Translations under genes and position numbers: made by a program | From: Gryganskiella cystojenkinii | Taxonomy: Eukaryota; Mortierellomycota; Mortierellomycetes; Mortierellales; Mortierellaceae | DNA length: 40,766 nucleotides | Reading direction: 5' to 3' | Assembly (NCBI GenBank): GCA_015852425.1 | Contig: JAAAIG010000301.1 | Coordinates: forward strand, 1-40,766 | Part shown: in pieces, positions 9,601 to 20,881 of the stretch | Layout: each line of letters starts with the position of its first letter | How positions within the stretch are numbered: position 1 is the first letter of the stretch | Notes under the pieces: model-generated | The model's database searches: none | Told to the model about the DNA's origin: nothing | What the model saw: the letters and a program-made list of their open reading frames with translations, nothing else

Positions 9601-12600
9601 AGGCCATGTCCGCATTTGTGTCATGTTGGGCCAGCGCCGATCGTGAAAACGCAATGGCCAAGATTTTCCCTATCCTGGATCGACAGATTCGTTCCGAAAT
9701 TGAGCACGGTGCAAGTTCAGTACCTTCCCTCGCTTACTCCAACCTCCAGCGCGACAGCTCCTTGCATTACTATCAGACTTTGTTGAATCAGGTGATCCTC
9801 CGTTGCGACATCGTGAGCCACCGCGAGGAGATCAAGAATCTATTCCGGTTGATGCTTGAGAAATGTCAAGACCGCCGAGGCTACAAATTGGCCGCAAAAT
9901 TGATGCTCTCGTCTCTGCAGTCCCTACTCTTTACGCATGTCCTCGATATCCGATCCCATGATGCGAGCCAATGGGAGGATGAGAGTAAGTACACTTTATT
10001 GACATTCATAAAAGTTTGTATCCTATGCCGTACCAAAGGAAGCTGTTCTAATTTTTTTGTTCTGCTATTCTCCACAGACTTCATGTCCGATTCTCATAAG
10101 CACTGGGGCACTCTTGGAGAACCCGGCTGCGATGATTTGAAGTGGCACACACCATCGAATCAAGAGATCGATTTTGCTATTGACCTGATCGAAACGTTCC
10201 ATAATGCGGCCATGACACGCGCCCGAGAGCTTATGACCACTACGTTGTTGGAAGGCAAGCAACTGTCCATCGAGTTTTGTAAATCAATTACAAATATCAA
10301 GGCGTTTGTTACTGGTATGGTGACAATGGTCGAGGACGATGGTGATAGTCCATCTTCAAATGCCAGGTAAGACATTTAACAACGTTTTTATATTGTATGG
10401 ACTTGTCCTTGCTATTTTTTCTTGAAATCTAAATGGATATTACTGTTTATACAGTTTGGGCGAAGATACAGCCTCGATTCAGCCACTTAATCGCATCAAG
10501 GTCGGATACTGTCTTACAGATCGAAGCGATGCTCGGACACAAAAGATCCGCAACATTAGGGCTGAAACAGGTCAGCTTCTTCATGAACTTATGGCGTTCT
10601 TCCATACGAAACGCGAGGATGACGTCGAGAACATCAAAGTGCTCGTGAAGGTAATGACATGCAGGGGTCTGAAACACAAATTTGTAGCTTATGCTTTGTG
10701 TCGCATCTCCAGTTTCTTACACATGTCGTTTTTCGACGATTTTCTTAGACTGCCCGCGTTTTCCTCTCGGATCATGGTGTAGACGGAACTGTTTTTGATA
10801 ACAACAAGAGAGGTTACGAGTTCCTCAAGCGGGCAAGCGCTCTTCCTGGAAAGAAAAAGCTCTACCCTCGATTTTTGCGCTGCAGACGGGCTGCTTTCCA
10901 GCACTTCTTGCGTTGCAAAGTAAACTCCTTTGGTCGCGCAAAGACGGAGTTGCATGATGCATTGATCATGGACCTCACAGACTTGTCTTTGAGCCAGTAT
11001 ACGGACGTGAGAAAGTAGGAGCTTGTCCACTGCAACGGATACCTCATGCGATATAGACCGTATTGTGTACCGTACTCACATTTTTTGTAAATTATTGTTA
11101 TGTTCATTAGGAAGTCGCAGCTGGCCCTTCTCAGGGCCGTTCGGTGCTTTCAAGGGGCCAAGAATTTGGTTCTTCCCACTCTGCTCAAAGCGCTGGAAAG
11201 CTCAAGTAATTATCTCGTCGGTTGTGAAGTCGCCGATGAAGTTGTTATGATCGTTTGCTAACGTGCTCGCTGATTCCGCGTGTTAATAGACAAGGACTAC
11301 GAGCGGATGAAGGGCGCCCTGTATTTGTTGAGTGCAAAATCTTTGGCACTTCCTTGTCTCAGAGATTGGCGCTATGTGCCTGAATATGTACTTCGACTTT
11401 GCACAGCCTATCATGCAGACAAGGTAATTTTTGTTAAAAACTCTAGAGTAAGATATGTATTACATATAGCGTCGACTAACCCCGAAGTTTTTGTTCACAC
11501 CTGTAGCCAAGCGTACAAACATTAGTCCGAAAGTGCTTTGTAGAGTACATCATCAATATGACTAACACATCGTTCAAGGTCCTGATGAGCGGCGACTTTG
11601 CAAGATCAATTCAGGACTTTGGAGACGCACATGGACTCAAACATGACTCGGACACTCTCAGTCGCGCCACCGCCAAAGCCAAGAGCCGACGGCTCGATAA
11701 CGTCAAAGCCTATGACAATTTAGTCGTCGCGTTGACCAATGTAGTGCAAGATACGACTCTGCATTGGCGTTATCAGACCATGGCGATGAGCTTCCTGGAG
11801 CTGTACATGAGGCCCGAGATCCCCACAAGTCTGGAACTGGCTCAATTCGAGACCAAGAGTCTCTTGTCGGAAATGCCCATGGTCCGCAAGATCGCGCTCT
11901 CGAGCTTGAGTGTCATCATGGTCAACACCAAAATCCGTACATTTGCTCAAGGCGATGCCTACAGTCTCATCGTCCGCAAAGCGACCAACCCATTGAAACG
12001 TGTAGTTACTCTGCCTGAAAACGTACCCGAGGACTTTACTTGGGAATACTTGAAAGCATCAGTTACAGAGATCAATTACGAAAGTCCAGAGAAGGGGTAT
12101 GAGATATTCTTGAAAACGAATTTATTTAAAACATGGATGGAGACCATGACACGCACAAATTTCTGACACTTACTTTTCCGCATTTGTACCTTCTAGATTG
12201 CTTGATGACTCGATTGGTACTGGTTGGTTGGTGTGGCCGAAATCCTTCAAGGCGTATCTGCCCAGGACCGATTCCTTTGTCATGCCAGAGGTCGATCCCG
12301 AGTCGAAGCCAGCGTATGATCATCTGGAGCAGTTCTTTGGAGATGCGTCTTTCTGGGAAAAGTTGATCGAGTTTATGGCTCAGGAGCCCGTCCGAGGCGA
12401 GCGTCATGATGCTTTTAACAGCGAGCACGCTCGGTTCTTCAAGTCGATTTTTGGTCTTTGGGAGGACCGGCTCCTCGGAGTAGTCATTCCAACGATCACT
12501 GCTCTCTGTGCAAAATCCGAGGATAAGAATGCTCAAAGAACCGCTTCAGAGCTGATAGGTGGTTTGATTCGAGGAAGCAAGCATTGGAAGAAGGGATCAC

Positions 12601-14177
12601 TAGATGGTATGTGGTCCTGGCTGACTCCGCTGTTGAAAAAGTCATTCCAACAGTGCACCCCAGACTCGCTAGTGTATTGGGAGCGGTTTGTGAAGTACTG
12701 CTGTCTCTTCCGTGACCCTCGTCGAGTCCTACCGCTGATCTCGTTGATTTTCAATACGCCTCTGGACAAGGACTCGACCGCTGCGTTCTCGGAATCGAAG
12801 AACTTGTTCTTCACGCGCGCAGTACTTGTGAGTCTGTCTTGGAGAGTTTCCTTGTTGACTCCTGTGCTTCGAGAAGAGTGCCTGCGTCATATCTCCCATC
12901 CATATAAGCAAGTCCGCGAGATTCTTGGACACGTGATCAACGAACTCTTCCAGTTGTCATCTCACCCATCCTACAAGAGCGTGAAGGAACTGCTGCAGGA
13001 TCAAGCTAAGCAGCTGGATCAGCCTAGTCGCATGGTTGAGGAGCTGGATGAAAAGTCGGCTCACCAAGTTCAGCTTCTTAGGCAATCTCTTTCGTCCTGG
13101 AAGGAGTCTCACAAGCCTTCAATCCAAGGTGCATCGGATTACAGCAACGCGAGCAAAACAGGTAAAGTACATTTTGCGGGGCTATCTTGATGTGGTGTCT
13201 GGGTTCATTTTATTGCTTCATGTAACTAACTCGTCTCCCCCGCTTCTTTTTTCATTTTTACCACAATTACCCCCCTAGTCCTTGCTTGGGTTTTCCAGGC
13301 CCTCTCTGGTTGGCGTGTGCAGGCAACCTACGGAGTTGTCCTGCCTTTGGTCCCTGAACTTTTCCTGATGCAGGATGTACCTGATGATCAGGATTTGCAG
13401 CAACTGGCTACGCTCTCGTTGCTCCAACTAGCTAGATTTGCATACCCGGCTGATATGGTTCCCAAGGTAGTGGATCTACTCTGCAAGATCTTGAAAGAGT
13501 CAGAGAGCTGGCACGTCCGCAACAATGTGTTACCAGTGGTCCAAATCTTCTTTTACACGAATCTGTTCTCGATGGATGTGCAGATGATGGTTCGCGTGAT
13601 GGATGCAGTCTCGAGCATGCTGCTCGATTCTCAGATCGAGGTATAGTGTTTTAATATGTGTTATTCTAATACTCAGTCATGAAGTCTCGTTTATTGATAT
13701 TATTGTCTCGTCTTTAATTCTGGATAGGTCCGACAACTGGCTGCTACGACTTTGTCTGGTATTGTTCGTTGTTCGCAACGTGATGCGACACAGGCGTTGT
13801 TCAAGCATTTTAGACGACTTTTACGGGACACGCCTCTACCTGCGCGTAAAAAGCGTGATAGGACTACTGGAGCACCGAAGGAAAGTGATCCCGAGGGTTA
13901 CAGCGAGGCACTTATCAAACGTCATGCAGGTGTGCTCGGTCTGTCGTCGTTGGTGGAGGCGTTCCCATACGATGTGCCAGAGTGGATGCCCCAGGTCCTG
14001 GTGTTCCTCTCTGGGTACTTTTCGGATCCCCCTCCAGTATCGACGACGGTAAAGAAAGTGTTTAGTGACTTTAAGCGCACGCATCAAGATACGTGGCATG
14101 AAGACTCGAAGCGTTTCAGCCAAGAGGAACTGGAGGTGCTGAGTGACATGCTCATCTCACCGAGTTACTATGCTTAA
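6601..14177 (+). CDS. BLM10: Proteasome activator BLM10 / PA200
   Basis: Eighteen exons join in one frame to 1878 residues: 6601-6818, 6932-7069, 7375-7488, 7672-7716, 7806-8205, 8299-8512, 8608-9206, 9317-9388, 9495-9984, 10078-10366, 10455-10650, 10749-11014, 11111-11205, 11290-11423, 11507-12096, 12197-13161, 13279-13640, 13728-14177. The human protein is about 1840 residues and yeast about 2140, so this is full length. The protein is a long alpha-solenoid of HEAT-like repeats that caps the 20S proteasome. Family-like stretches include LPWRPAFDLLDRILF near residue 140, YTDVRKKSQ around the exon 12-13 junction, and a conserved C-terminal block. It ends SPSYYA: the last three residues are the YYA form of the HbYX tail that docks into the 20S alpha-ring pocket and opens the gate. 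It acts in nucleus and cytosol in proteasome assembly, histone turnover and ATP-independent peptide degradation. An alternative start Met lies at codon 10. Confidence 0.93.
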
Positions 14178-14722
14178 AAGGATTAGCCTGATAAAATAGA
14201 ATTGTAATAAAGGAAGAATGAGAATTTAATCCGAAAATTTTAAGGGCGCCGGATATGTTCCAGGCCCAACTGGACACTTCCTGTCGATCCTGTTAGAGAC
14301 CCCGTTGTCTGTTTCTATCGGAATTCCCAACCGTTCTCTCTCTCTCCTTAAATGTTTTCTTGTGTTTGTTCCTTTTCTGTCCTACTCGGACAAGGTCCAG
14401 TCAGGACAGGACAGAGAAGAAAGATGACTGAGGAAAGAACTGAGAATCGATCACGAGACGATGATGACAGGTTGATCTAGTGAGGAAATCGCTTCAAAGA
14501 TAAAAATCATCACTCGGCAACATTGATCGCGTTTTCCCATTTATTTATCACTTTCGCTCCTGCGTTTCTCGCTCTTTTGTACATCCTCCGCCTTTTCATA
14601 TCCTCTCCTCACGCTACTCTTACTTTCTTGGTTATCCAGACTCGCTTCTCGCGTCCGTCTTTTCACAATCTTCACTTCATTTGTCAACCCTCCCTTTATT
14701 CTCTCCAGTGAATGCTCATATC
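14178..14722. promoter_or_regulatory. Intergenic region, BLM10 end to KNH-like start
   Basis: 545 bases. It holds the BLM10 poly(A) signal, a TC-rich run near 14336-14348 and a pyrimidine-rich leader (about 14550-14710) for the next gene. No gene or RNA was recognised in it. Confidence 0.5.
14206..14211 (+). terminator. Poly(A) signal of BLM10
   Basis: AATAAA 29 bases after the BLM10 stop codon. Confidence 0.55.
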
Positions 14723-15983
14723 ATGAATTCTTTCACCGCTGCCCTTGCTGCTGCAGTCTCTGCTGTTGCACTCACTATCATCGCCGTCTCGAGCCCTGTC
14801 GGTGCTGGTTCGTGTTACTTCAAATAGCGTTTGTTCTGTAGTCAAGGAGTGATGCGCTCATCCTCTCACATTACTTGTCAAAATCTCTTTGCTAAACACC
14901 ATCTTTCTTTGTCTCAATCTTTCGTCAATCGACTTGTCACAATAGACCGCGTATTTTGGGCCCTCCCCGCCAATAACACCGACATATACGCAGGTTCGAT
15001 ACCCCCCCCCCCCTCTCTCTCTAAGAAATCGTCACACTGAAATTATTCAACTTGAAGGTAAAAGTAACACCCGGCTAATCTTTTTTATTAGGATGTCCCG
15101 TCGAACTGGGGTTTCGAGTCCAATACTCGGATCTGGCCATGTTGGGTTGGGTTCAACTTCAAGTTCTGGCCGCTAACAACTCAGTTGTAGTCGACAGCCT
15201 CGACAACTCGACCCGGAGTAGTTGGGATCGTACGTGGATCAGACCGTTCTTCCCTCCTGTCCTTTTCGCATTGTTGCATTCTCAAGGCACTAATACACTA
15301 TTTTTCTATTTTTCTATCTTTTTATATTGATCTGGTTTTCAGTGGAACGCTCCAAGAACATCACCTGGTCTGTGCCTGCGACCCTGCCTGTGGGTGACTA
15401 CATCTTGCGTGCGTTTGGGAACGGATCTTATCCTTGTAAGGAAAACGGTCGCCGTACCTTTTGTCAGTTCCCGCTCGAGGATCGAGAGACGGTTCACCTG
15501 CATGCCCTCGCCTCAGGTCAGAGTTGTCCTCAGTCCTTGGTCCCCTCGCCTGTGGTGGTTTCGCCCTCGACTTCGTCAGAGCTATTACCAGCCTCCTCGA
15601 ACGACGTGGATGCGTCCAAGAAAGAGGGCCAGACTGACGAGAGTGGGAGTGCTGAGGGATTTTCAATCCCAATGCACATCCAAATCGATCCTGCGGTTCT
15701 GACACTGCTCCAGCAACAGAAGAACGAGACCATGACTCGCCAAAACAACTCGACCGCAAATGCTCTTCCTCCAAGTAACAGCAGCACCACGTCGACCCGC
15801 CCACCTATTAACGGCAACAATGTCAACAACACTACGCACTCCATCCTGAATGAAGGCGAGAGTCAGGTCCAGGACAAGAAAGCCCATAGGAATGGCAGTC
15901 AGAAGAACATCAACACGATTCAAGTAGCGAGTTTGGGGTCTCTTTTATTGGGAGGCATTTTGATTTTGATGGTATCCTGCTGA
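14723..15983 (+). CDS. Secreted Ser/Thr-rich wall protein with Kre9/KNH-like N-terminal domain
   Basis: Four exons, 14723-14807, 14946-14993, 15092-15229 and 15343-15983, give 303 residues. Exon 1 encodes an Ala-rich signal peptide of about 28 residues, likely cut after PVGA. The next 110 or so residues look like the small beta-sandwich of the Kre9/KNH (Ser-Thr-rich GPI-anchored) family; the key cue is NITWSVPATLPVGDYILRAFG, where W, VP, LP, G and Y follow the family pattern, and two Cys pairs follow. The rest is a Ser/Thr/Asn-rich stalk with many N-glycosylation sequons. The last 20 residues are hydrophobic (ASLGSLLLGGILILMV), consistent with a GPI-addition signal or membrane anchor. A role at the cell surface or in wall glucan assembly is inferred. 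Intron 2 contains a C12 run followed by TC repeats. Confidence 0.72.
15002..15021. repeat. C12 homopolymer and (TC)n in intron 2 of the KNH-like gene
   Basis: Twelve C residues at 15002-15013 followed by about four TC units. It lies inside the intron 14994-15091 and is prone to length variation. Confidence 0.85.
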
Positions 15984-16424
15984 AGCTCTCCTTTGCCAAA
16001 CCAAAAGAAAAAAATAAAAAGAGGGATACTTTTTTTTCAATGTTGGCGGTGACCATCACCTTCCGTGACCATCCCTGTAGAGACGAAATATAATAAAAAC
16101 AGCTGGAGCCGTTCCTAGTACATGTCCACAAGTCAAAAAAAGATAGGAAAATCATTGCCTTACTTGTTCGTCAAATATGGCAAGGCACGACCTCTTGCGC
16201 CTAAAAACGAAGCCAAGCAACGCTGGGTTGAAGGTCTCGAGTCACAACGAAAACATTGTATCCGTATGTAGGTTCAAGGTAGCAGAGGAGATTGAAAGCA
16301 GAGGGATGGCAAGTAAAAGAGAGAGAGAGAGAGAGAAAGGGCAACCCTTTTTATTGTCGACGGTGAGGTGATAGAGGTTTTTTTTTGGACTTTAAAGAAG
16401 CAACAAAAAAAGAAAAGAGTCCTC
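15984..16424. terminator. Convergent 3' region, KNH-like (+) and V-ATPase a subunit (-)
   Basis: 441 bases between facing stop codons. A TATAATAAAA poly(A)-like signal lies near 16090 for the plus-strand gene, and AATAAA on the minus strand (TTTATT at 16350-16355) lies about 70 bases beyond the V-ATPase stop. A (GA)n run of about 18 bases sits near 16319-16337. No gene seen. Confidence 0.5.
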
Positions 16425-19400
16425 TTAGTTCGCATCCTTGTTCGACAACACGGCTGCAAAAGAGAACGGCTCAAACGCATATCCGGTTCCCTGGTAGAAC
16501 TTGTTGTTAAACTCGACCCAGTGCAGACGCAATGCGTGCAAGAATGCAGATAGACCCTCCATGCCAATCAAGATGCCGAGTGTGAGTGTGAACCAAAGCG
16601 CGAACATCACGATAGTCATGAACGCTCCCACAGCTCCAGAGAACTGCCAGGCTTTACCCAGCGTCATCGTCCACAACACCTCCGACAGCTGCGCGTGAGC
16701 AAGCGACAGTGCCCAGAGACGAAGGTACGACGCCGTGTTCGAGATACAACCCAGACAGAAATCGATCGTATGGATCACCTGGTGAATCAGTTCCTCCGAG
16801 AACTCAAACTCCTCGCCATGTTCGCCACCCTCATGTTCCTCAGAGACGACAGCGCCTCCAGCCTGGTCCGATTGATTGCTGTCCGTGCTGATGCGAACGT
16901 GTTGTTCCGAAGGGAGTTGGTAGCCCATCGAGCGCGCCTTGTTGTGCTCCCACTTGAGGTAGTATGGCTTCAAAAACAGCATCCAGGGAATGCAGATAAA
17001 GGCCACAAGAACCAACAGACCCTGAACAAAACCCTGTGGACATTACACGTACCAAGGACAATAGACGGTTAATACCTTGCTGATGAATACGGACAAGAAA
17101 GAATATTACAAATGAGAAACAATGTTCGCTTTACCTGTCCAGCATAGAGTCTATCGCCCTCGTTGACCTTGCCGGGACTCAAAAACATGTAGATCATGGT
17201 GTTGAGCAAACTTGGGGGAGAGTTGTGGATCGAGTGGCCAGCGGCATCAGTCTCGTTCCAGTCCACAGTCCACTTGTACAGGATCATCATGATCAGATAT
17301 CCAAACAAACTCTGCATAAACAACATCTGAGGGATAAATCCGCCAATGATGTCGATAGGTTTGCGGAAGAACTTGGCGTTGTAATAGACCATGCAGATAC
17401 CAAACGACATGTGGATGACTCCGAGAATGACCGACATCTTCATCTTGTACGAATTGGTGAACAAGAGGTAGTTCTCAGTTCCGTGCCAGGCGTAATCGAT
17501 ACCAAATGGGTAAATGTGTCCGTTTGGCTGAGCGATAATCAAAGTCTCGCCGTCATATCCTTCTGGGAGGTTGAACACCCAGCCAGTTTGGAAGAAGGGT
17601 AGAACTCTGGAAAAGATGTCGTTGTACATCATTCCTGTAAAAATCGAGAATGCGCCCATAAGAAGAACAATGTAGCGACCTCCAAAGACCATGTTAAACA
17701 TCTATCAAGTCGACAGGAATAGAATTAATAGAGACAAGTTAGGTGTCGTAGTTGACTACGAAAAAAAAAATCGACCGATAGAGTCCGAGGCAATGCGTGC
17801 TTACCTCTCCGTCGACGTTGGCCAACTTGCGCTCATTCAGGACCAACCAGAGACCCATTAACAAAACGAGGAATCCATGTCCGACATCTCCAAACATGAC
17901 GGCGAAAAGGAAGGGGAAGGAAATAACAGTAAACAGACCAGGGTTCACCTCACGGTAACGGGCCATACCGTACGCATCTACGATAGCCTGGAATCCGGCA
18001 GTAAACTTGTTGGTTTTATGGAAGGTAGGAGGCTCCTTGTAGGTTTTAAGCTCGTTCAAGATAGAGGGCACCATGGAGCCAGAACGCTCAGTCACACCGC
18101 GAAGAGCAGTTTGGATAGTGTTGATCTCGTTGGTCGGGCACCAGCCCTCGGCGATCAGACATTTGCGGTTGATGTCGTAGTTAAACTGGTTCAGGGTATG
18201 AAAGGTCGCCTTTTCCTTCTTGACGATCGTCATCCAGGCAGTCAAGTTTTCAGAGATGCGAATCAACTCCTGTCGGCGGGTCTGAGTGGTGTTGACGAGG
18301 ACCGAGTTAAACTCTTCGATGTGTCGAAGGACATCCAGAAGAGCTTCGCGGCGACGATCCGAAGACGAATCGATCGGGTAGAGAGTGGCTCCGAGAGACT
18401 CGGCGATCTTTTTGATCTTGGCAAGGATCTCGCGACCATGCGCAAAGATGATAAAGACATTCTTCTCGACAACGGTATCCGTGGAGGGGTCGACGATGGG
18501 TTCCTCAATCTCGGCCGTGTTCATGTACAGGTTTCCGCGAAGCGAGCGCCAGAGGATACGCTCAAAAGTCTGCATCTTGTGGCGAGGGATGACACCAGTG
18601 ACGTTTCCAAGCGTAAGGCCAGCATTCTGAGCCTCCTGGGAGGGTCCAGTCTCCAAATCGTCCAGCAGAGGGACTGATGGCTCATCGAAAGACTGGCGAA
18701 TATCGTCCTGATGAGAAGCGGCCTGTCAGGGAACAAAAAAAAAGGTTTAAAGGCACCATTAGAGAGATATGATCGAGATCTCGACGTGACATGAAACGAC
18801 GAAGAGAATATAACAAAGAGACATACCTCCTGGAAGAAATCAGCGGTCTCGCGAAGGACGTGCTTCAGCTCGATGAGTTCCAAGGAACGACGCTCCATGG
18901 TCTCGTGCGAGTTGTTCATCTGGAGCAAGCGGTTCTCATGCTCAGATAGACGCTCCTCAAGATCATCCAATTCCTGGCGAGAGCGTGCGCGGGACAAATA
19001 GTTTCCAGAGATGGAAGCGCGGATAGGGATCTCTGCCTTTTCGATCTGAGAAGTGAAGAATCCTAAGTGGTTGACGTAAGGTAAGGGGGAAAAGGAAAAA
19101 GTAAGAAAAATGCGCTATGGACAAACGCCTGACTCTAGCGAGGTTGGTTTGTGTTGTGGTTGTGCATATGCATAAATAGGGCGGTCCTTTTGTTGACGCG
19201 TGACAGTCCACCTCAGGATATCATTCCTTTTTTGACGACACAAAACATGGTCAGAGACAAAGAGGTGGCAGCAGACTTACGAAGTTGACGCTCCATTTCG
19301 TCGAAACGTCTGATATCGCCGACGAACGCACGCTGGAAGGCATTCACATCGGGGTTGAGCTACAACGTTTTCAAAGAGAAGGCAGAAAGGGAGATAAAGA

Positions 19401-19626
19401 AATAAAAGCGAATGGAATAAGGGCATAATTGCTATTAGATATCAATGTCAAAAATGAATGCGAAGTCCACGACACGAAAAAAAAGGTGTCGACTGCCTCT
19501 TACATCGCGAAACTGGACGAGACCGAGCTCACCCAGCTCAGAGACAGTGGGCTGGGCTACTTCGGCCGGGATGTACAGTTGGATCAGGGACATCTCCTCC
19601 GAACGGAAGAAAGTGGACTCTGACAT
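16425..19626 (-). CDS. VPH1: V-type proton ATPase subunit a (Vo sector, Vph1/Stv1 family)
   Basis: Six minus-strand exons, 19626-19504, 19359-19281, 19062-18827, 18722-17805, 17701-17135 and 17033-16425, give 843 residues, the normal length. The N-terminal cytosolic half starts [17 protein letters not shown], then [13 protein letters not shown], then a coiled-coil hairpin (about 85-145), and includes [22 protein letters not shown]. The C-terminal half is membrane-embedded, with [31 protein letters not shown] and [13 protein letters not shown]. Arg746 in that last motif matches the essential Arg (Arg735 of yeast Vph1) that exchanges protons with the c-ring. It pumps protons into vacuole, Golgi or endosomes. 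Fungi with two isoforms sort them to vacuole or Golgi; the sequence does not tell which this is. A GA-rich plus-strand stretch upstream is its CT-rich leader. Confidence 0.95.
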
Positions 19627-20060
19627 GGTGACAGTCCTTTCTCTCTGTATGCTGTGTTTAGTTCGGTTTGGATTCAGGGGGGGAAGGAATGGAGGGGAGG
19701 AAGAAAGGGGAGAGTATATCAAATAATAAAGATTGTTCCCTCAGCGGAGGATGTGATGGAGAGTGGAGGCAGAAGGGAGATGTGAAGAATATCAACGAGT
19801 CGGATACAGAGGAACGAAGCTGCAGTATGATGGATGATTCAAAAGTCGACGCGGTGGAGAGAAGGCTTTCGACTTCACGAGCATTGGGGTGATAATATTT
19901 GCATTTAAAATATCTTCCGGACGTCACCATGTTACTTAAGGGGCGATGATGTCCTCCCAGGATCGTTTCTCAGGATTTCACTGTTCTCCAAGACCGACAG
20001 TTTATTCTTGGTCAGGTTTTCACTATGTACAATCGAAAAGTAACCTTCGAGGTGATGTAA
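19627..20060. promoter_or_regulatory. V-ATPase a subunit promoter and 3' end of the claudin-like gene
   Basis: 434 bases. A purine-rich stretch on plus (about 19675-19720) is a CT-rich leader for the V-ATPase gene. The part nearer 20060 must hold the 3' untranslated region of the claudin-like gene, but no clear AATAAA was found there. No other gene seen. Confidence 0.4.
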
Positions 20061-20881
20061 CTACTCCAAGGCAATGTATCCCTGGGTTCCATAACGGGCA
20101 AACAGGGTTATTCCAAGAGCCAAGGCTGCTGCCAATCCCCATGACACGTTTGTAAAGATAAAGGAGGGTCCATAGTGATGATGGACAAACATGGCGGAGG
20201 TCCTGGTCACATGTGCGATCAGACCCATAGCAACGACTTGGAGACCAGCTACAAAGAGAGGAGGCATATTCGCCCTTCCTATGTTAGCAAGAACTATCAG
20301 GTTACAACAAACAAAAGGCCAAGATATAAAAATAAATGTAGTTCTCTTTACCAAAGATGCCGACGAGTCCAAGGATGTGCTTCCAGCCGTTGGCTTGCCA
20401 CCGTTCACCCGAGTAGAGGACTGTTGCCAAGCCAGCCAAGACCCAGAGTCCAACGATGGAGGAGGCAATCGCGACTCCGGCTGCGACACGCCACTCCAAA
20501 CAGACGTTGACCCATCGGTTCGACTTTTCGCCAAGAGGATCGTTATCCTTGTCACAGTCGCCCCAGGATTTTTGTGGAAAGCGACGACAATCACCGGTGA
20601 GGGTCGAACACTTTTGGAAGAGACCATAGTTTGCCTCAGTGTAGTAGGGCTCTGGACTTATGTACTGGACCCTAGGCAAGAGAGAGAGAGAGAGAGAGAC
20701 GAGCAGAGAAACAAAGTTTATATCAAAAAGGATGATGATCCAAAGTGGTGAAAGTGAAGCAACAGGGTGCACAAAAAGTGCGAAATCAATACCACTTTGG
20801 GTCAAAGAGGGAGGCTAGTTGGAAACCAAAGGTGACCAAGAAGAGAGCAGTGGTGGCAATGTAGGCGTTGCGGGTAGGCAT
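20061..20881 (-). CDS. Four-helix membrane protein, claudin/PMP22-like
   Basis: Three minus-strand exons, 20881-20793, 20671-20352 and 20278-20061, give 208 residues. Four hydrophobic helices are visible at about 7-27, 91-115, 142-161 and 178-197. The first loop (28-88) carries Trp30, then GLF at 46-48, Cys51 and Cys58. This resembles the claudin/PMP22 superfamily signature W...G-L-W/F-x-x-C...C, with a slightly short gap between the cysteines. Extra Cys at 69 and 87 could pair as well. Helix 2 starts just after a Cys-x-x-x-Arg, also usual in that fold. The fungal relatives with this topology (Sur7/PalI group) sit in plasma-membrane domains or in pH sensing; I cannot place this protein among them. 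A histidine cluster, VHHHYGP (168-174), lies between helices 3 and 4. There is no signal peptide apart from helix 1. Confidence 0.78.
20679..20698. repeat. (AG)10 microsatellite in intron 1 of the claudin-like gene
   Basis: On the coding (minus) strand it reads (CT)10 and lies 7 bases from the acceptor AG, so it serves as the polypyrimidine tract of that intron. Confidence 0.9.

Noticed and set aside
16319..16337. GA run as a possible end of a mobile element
   Set aside because: No terminal repeats, target-site duplications or transposase frames nearby; a simple microsatellite in a 3' region.
17877..18677. A 266-residue plus-strand open frame
   Set aside because: It lies fully antisense to conserved V-ATPase a subunit coding sequence and its product is low in recognisable structure; a shadow of codon bias.
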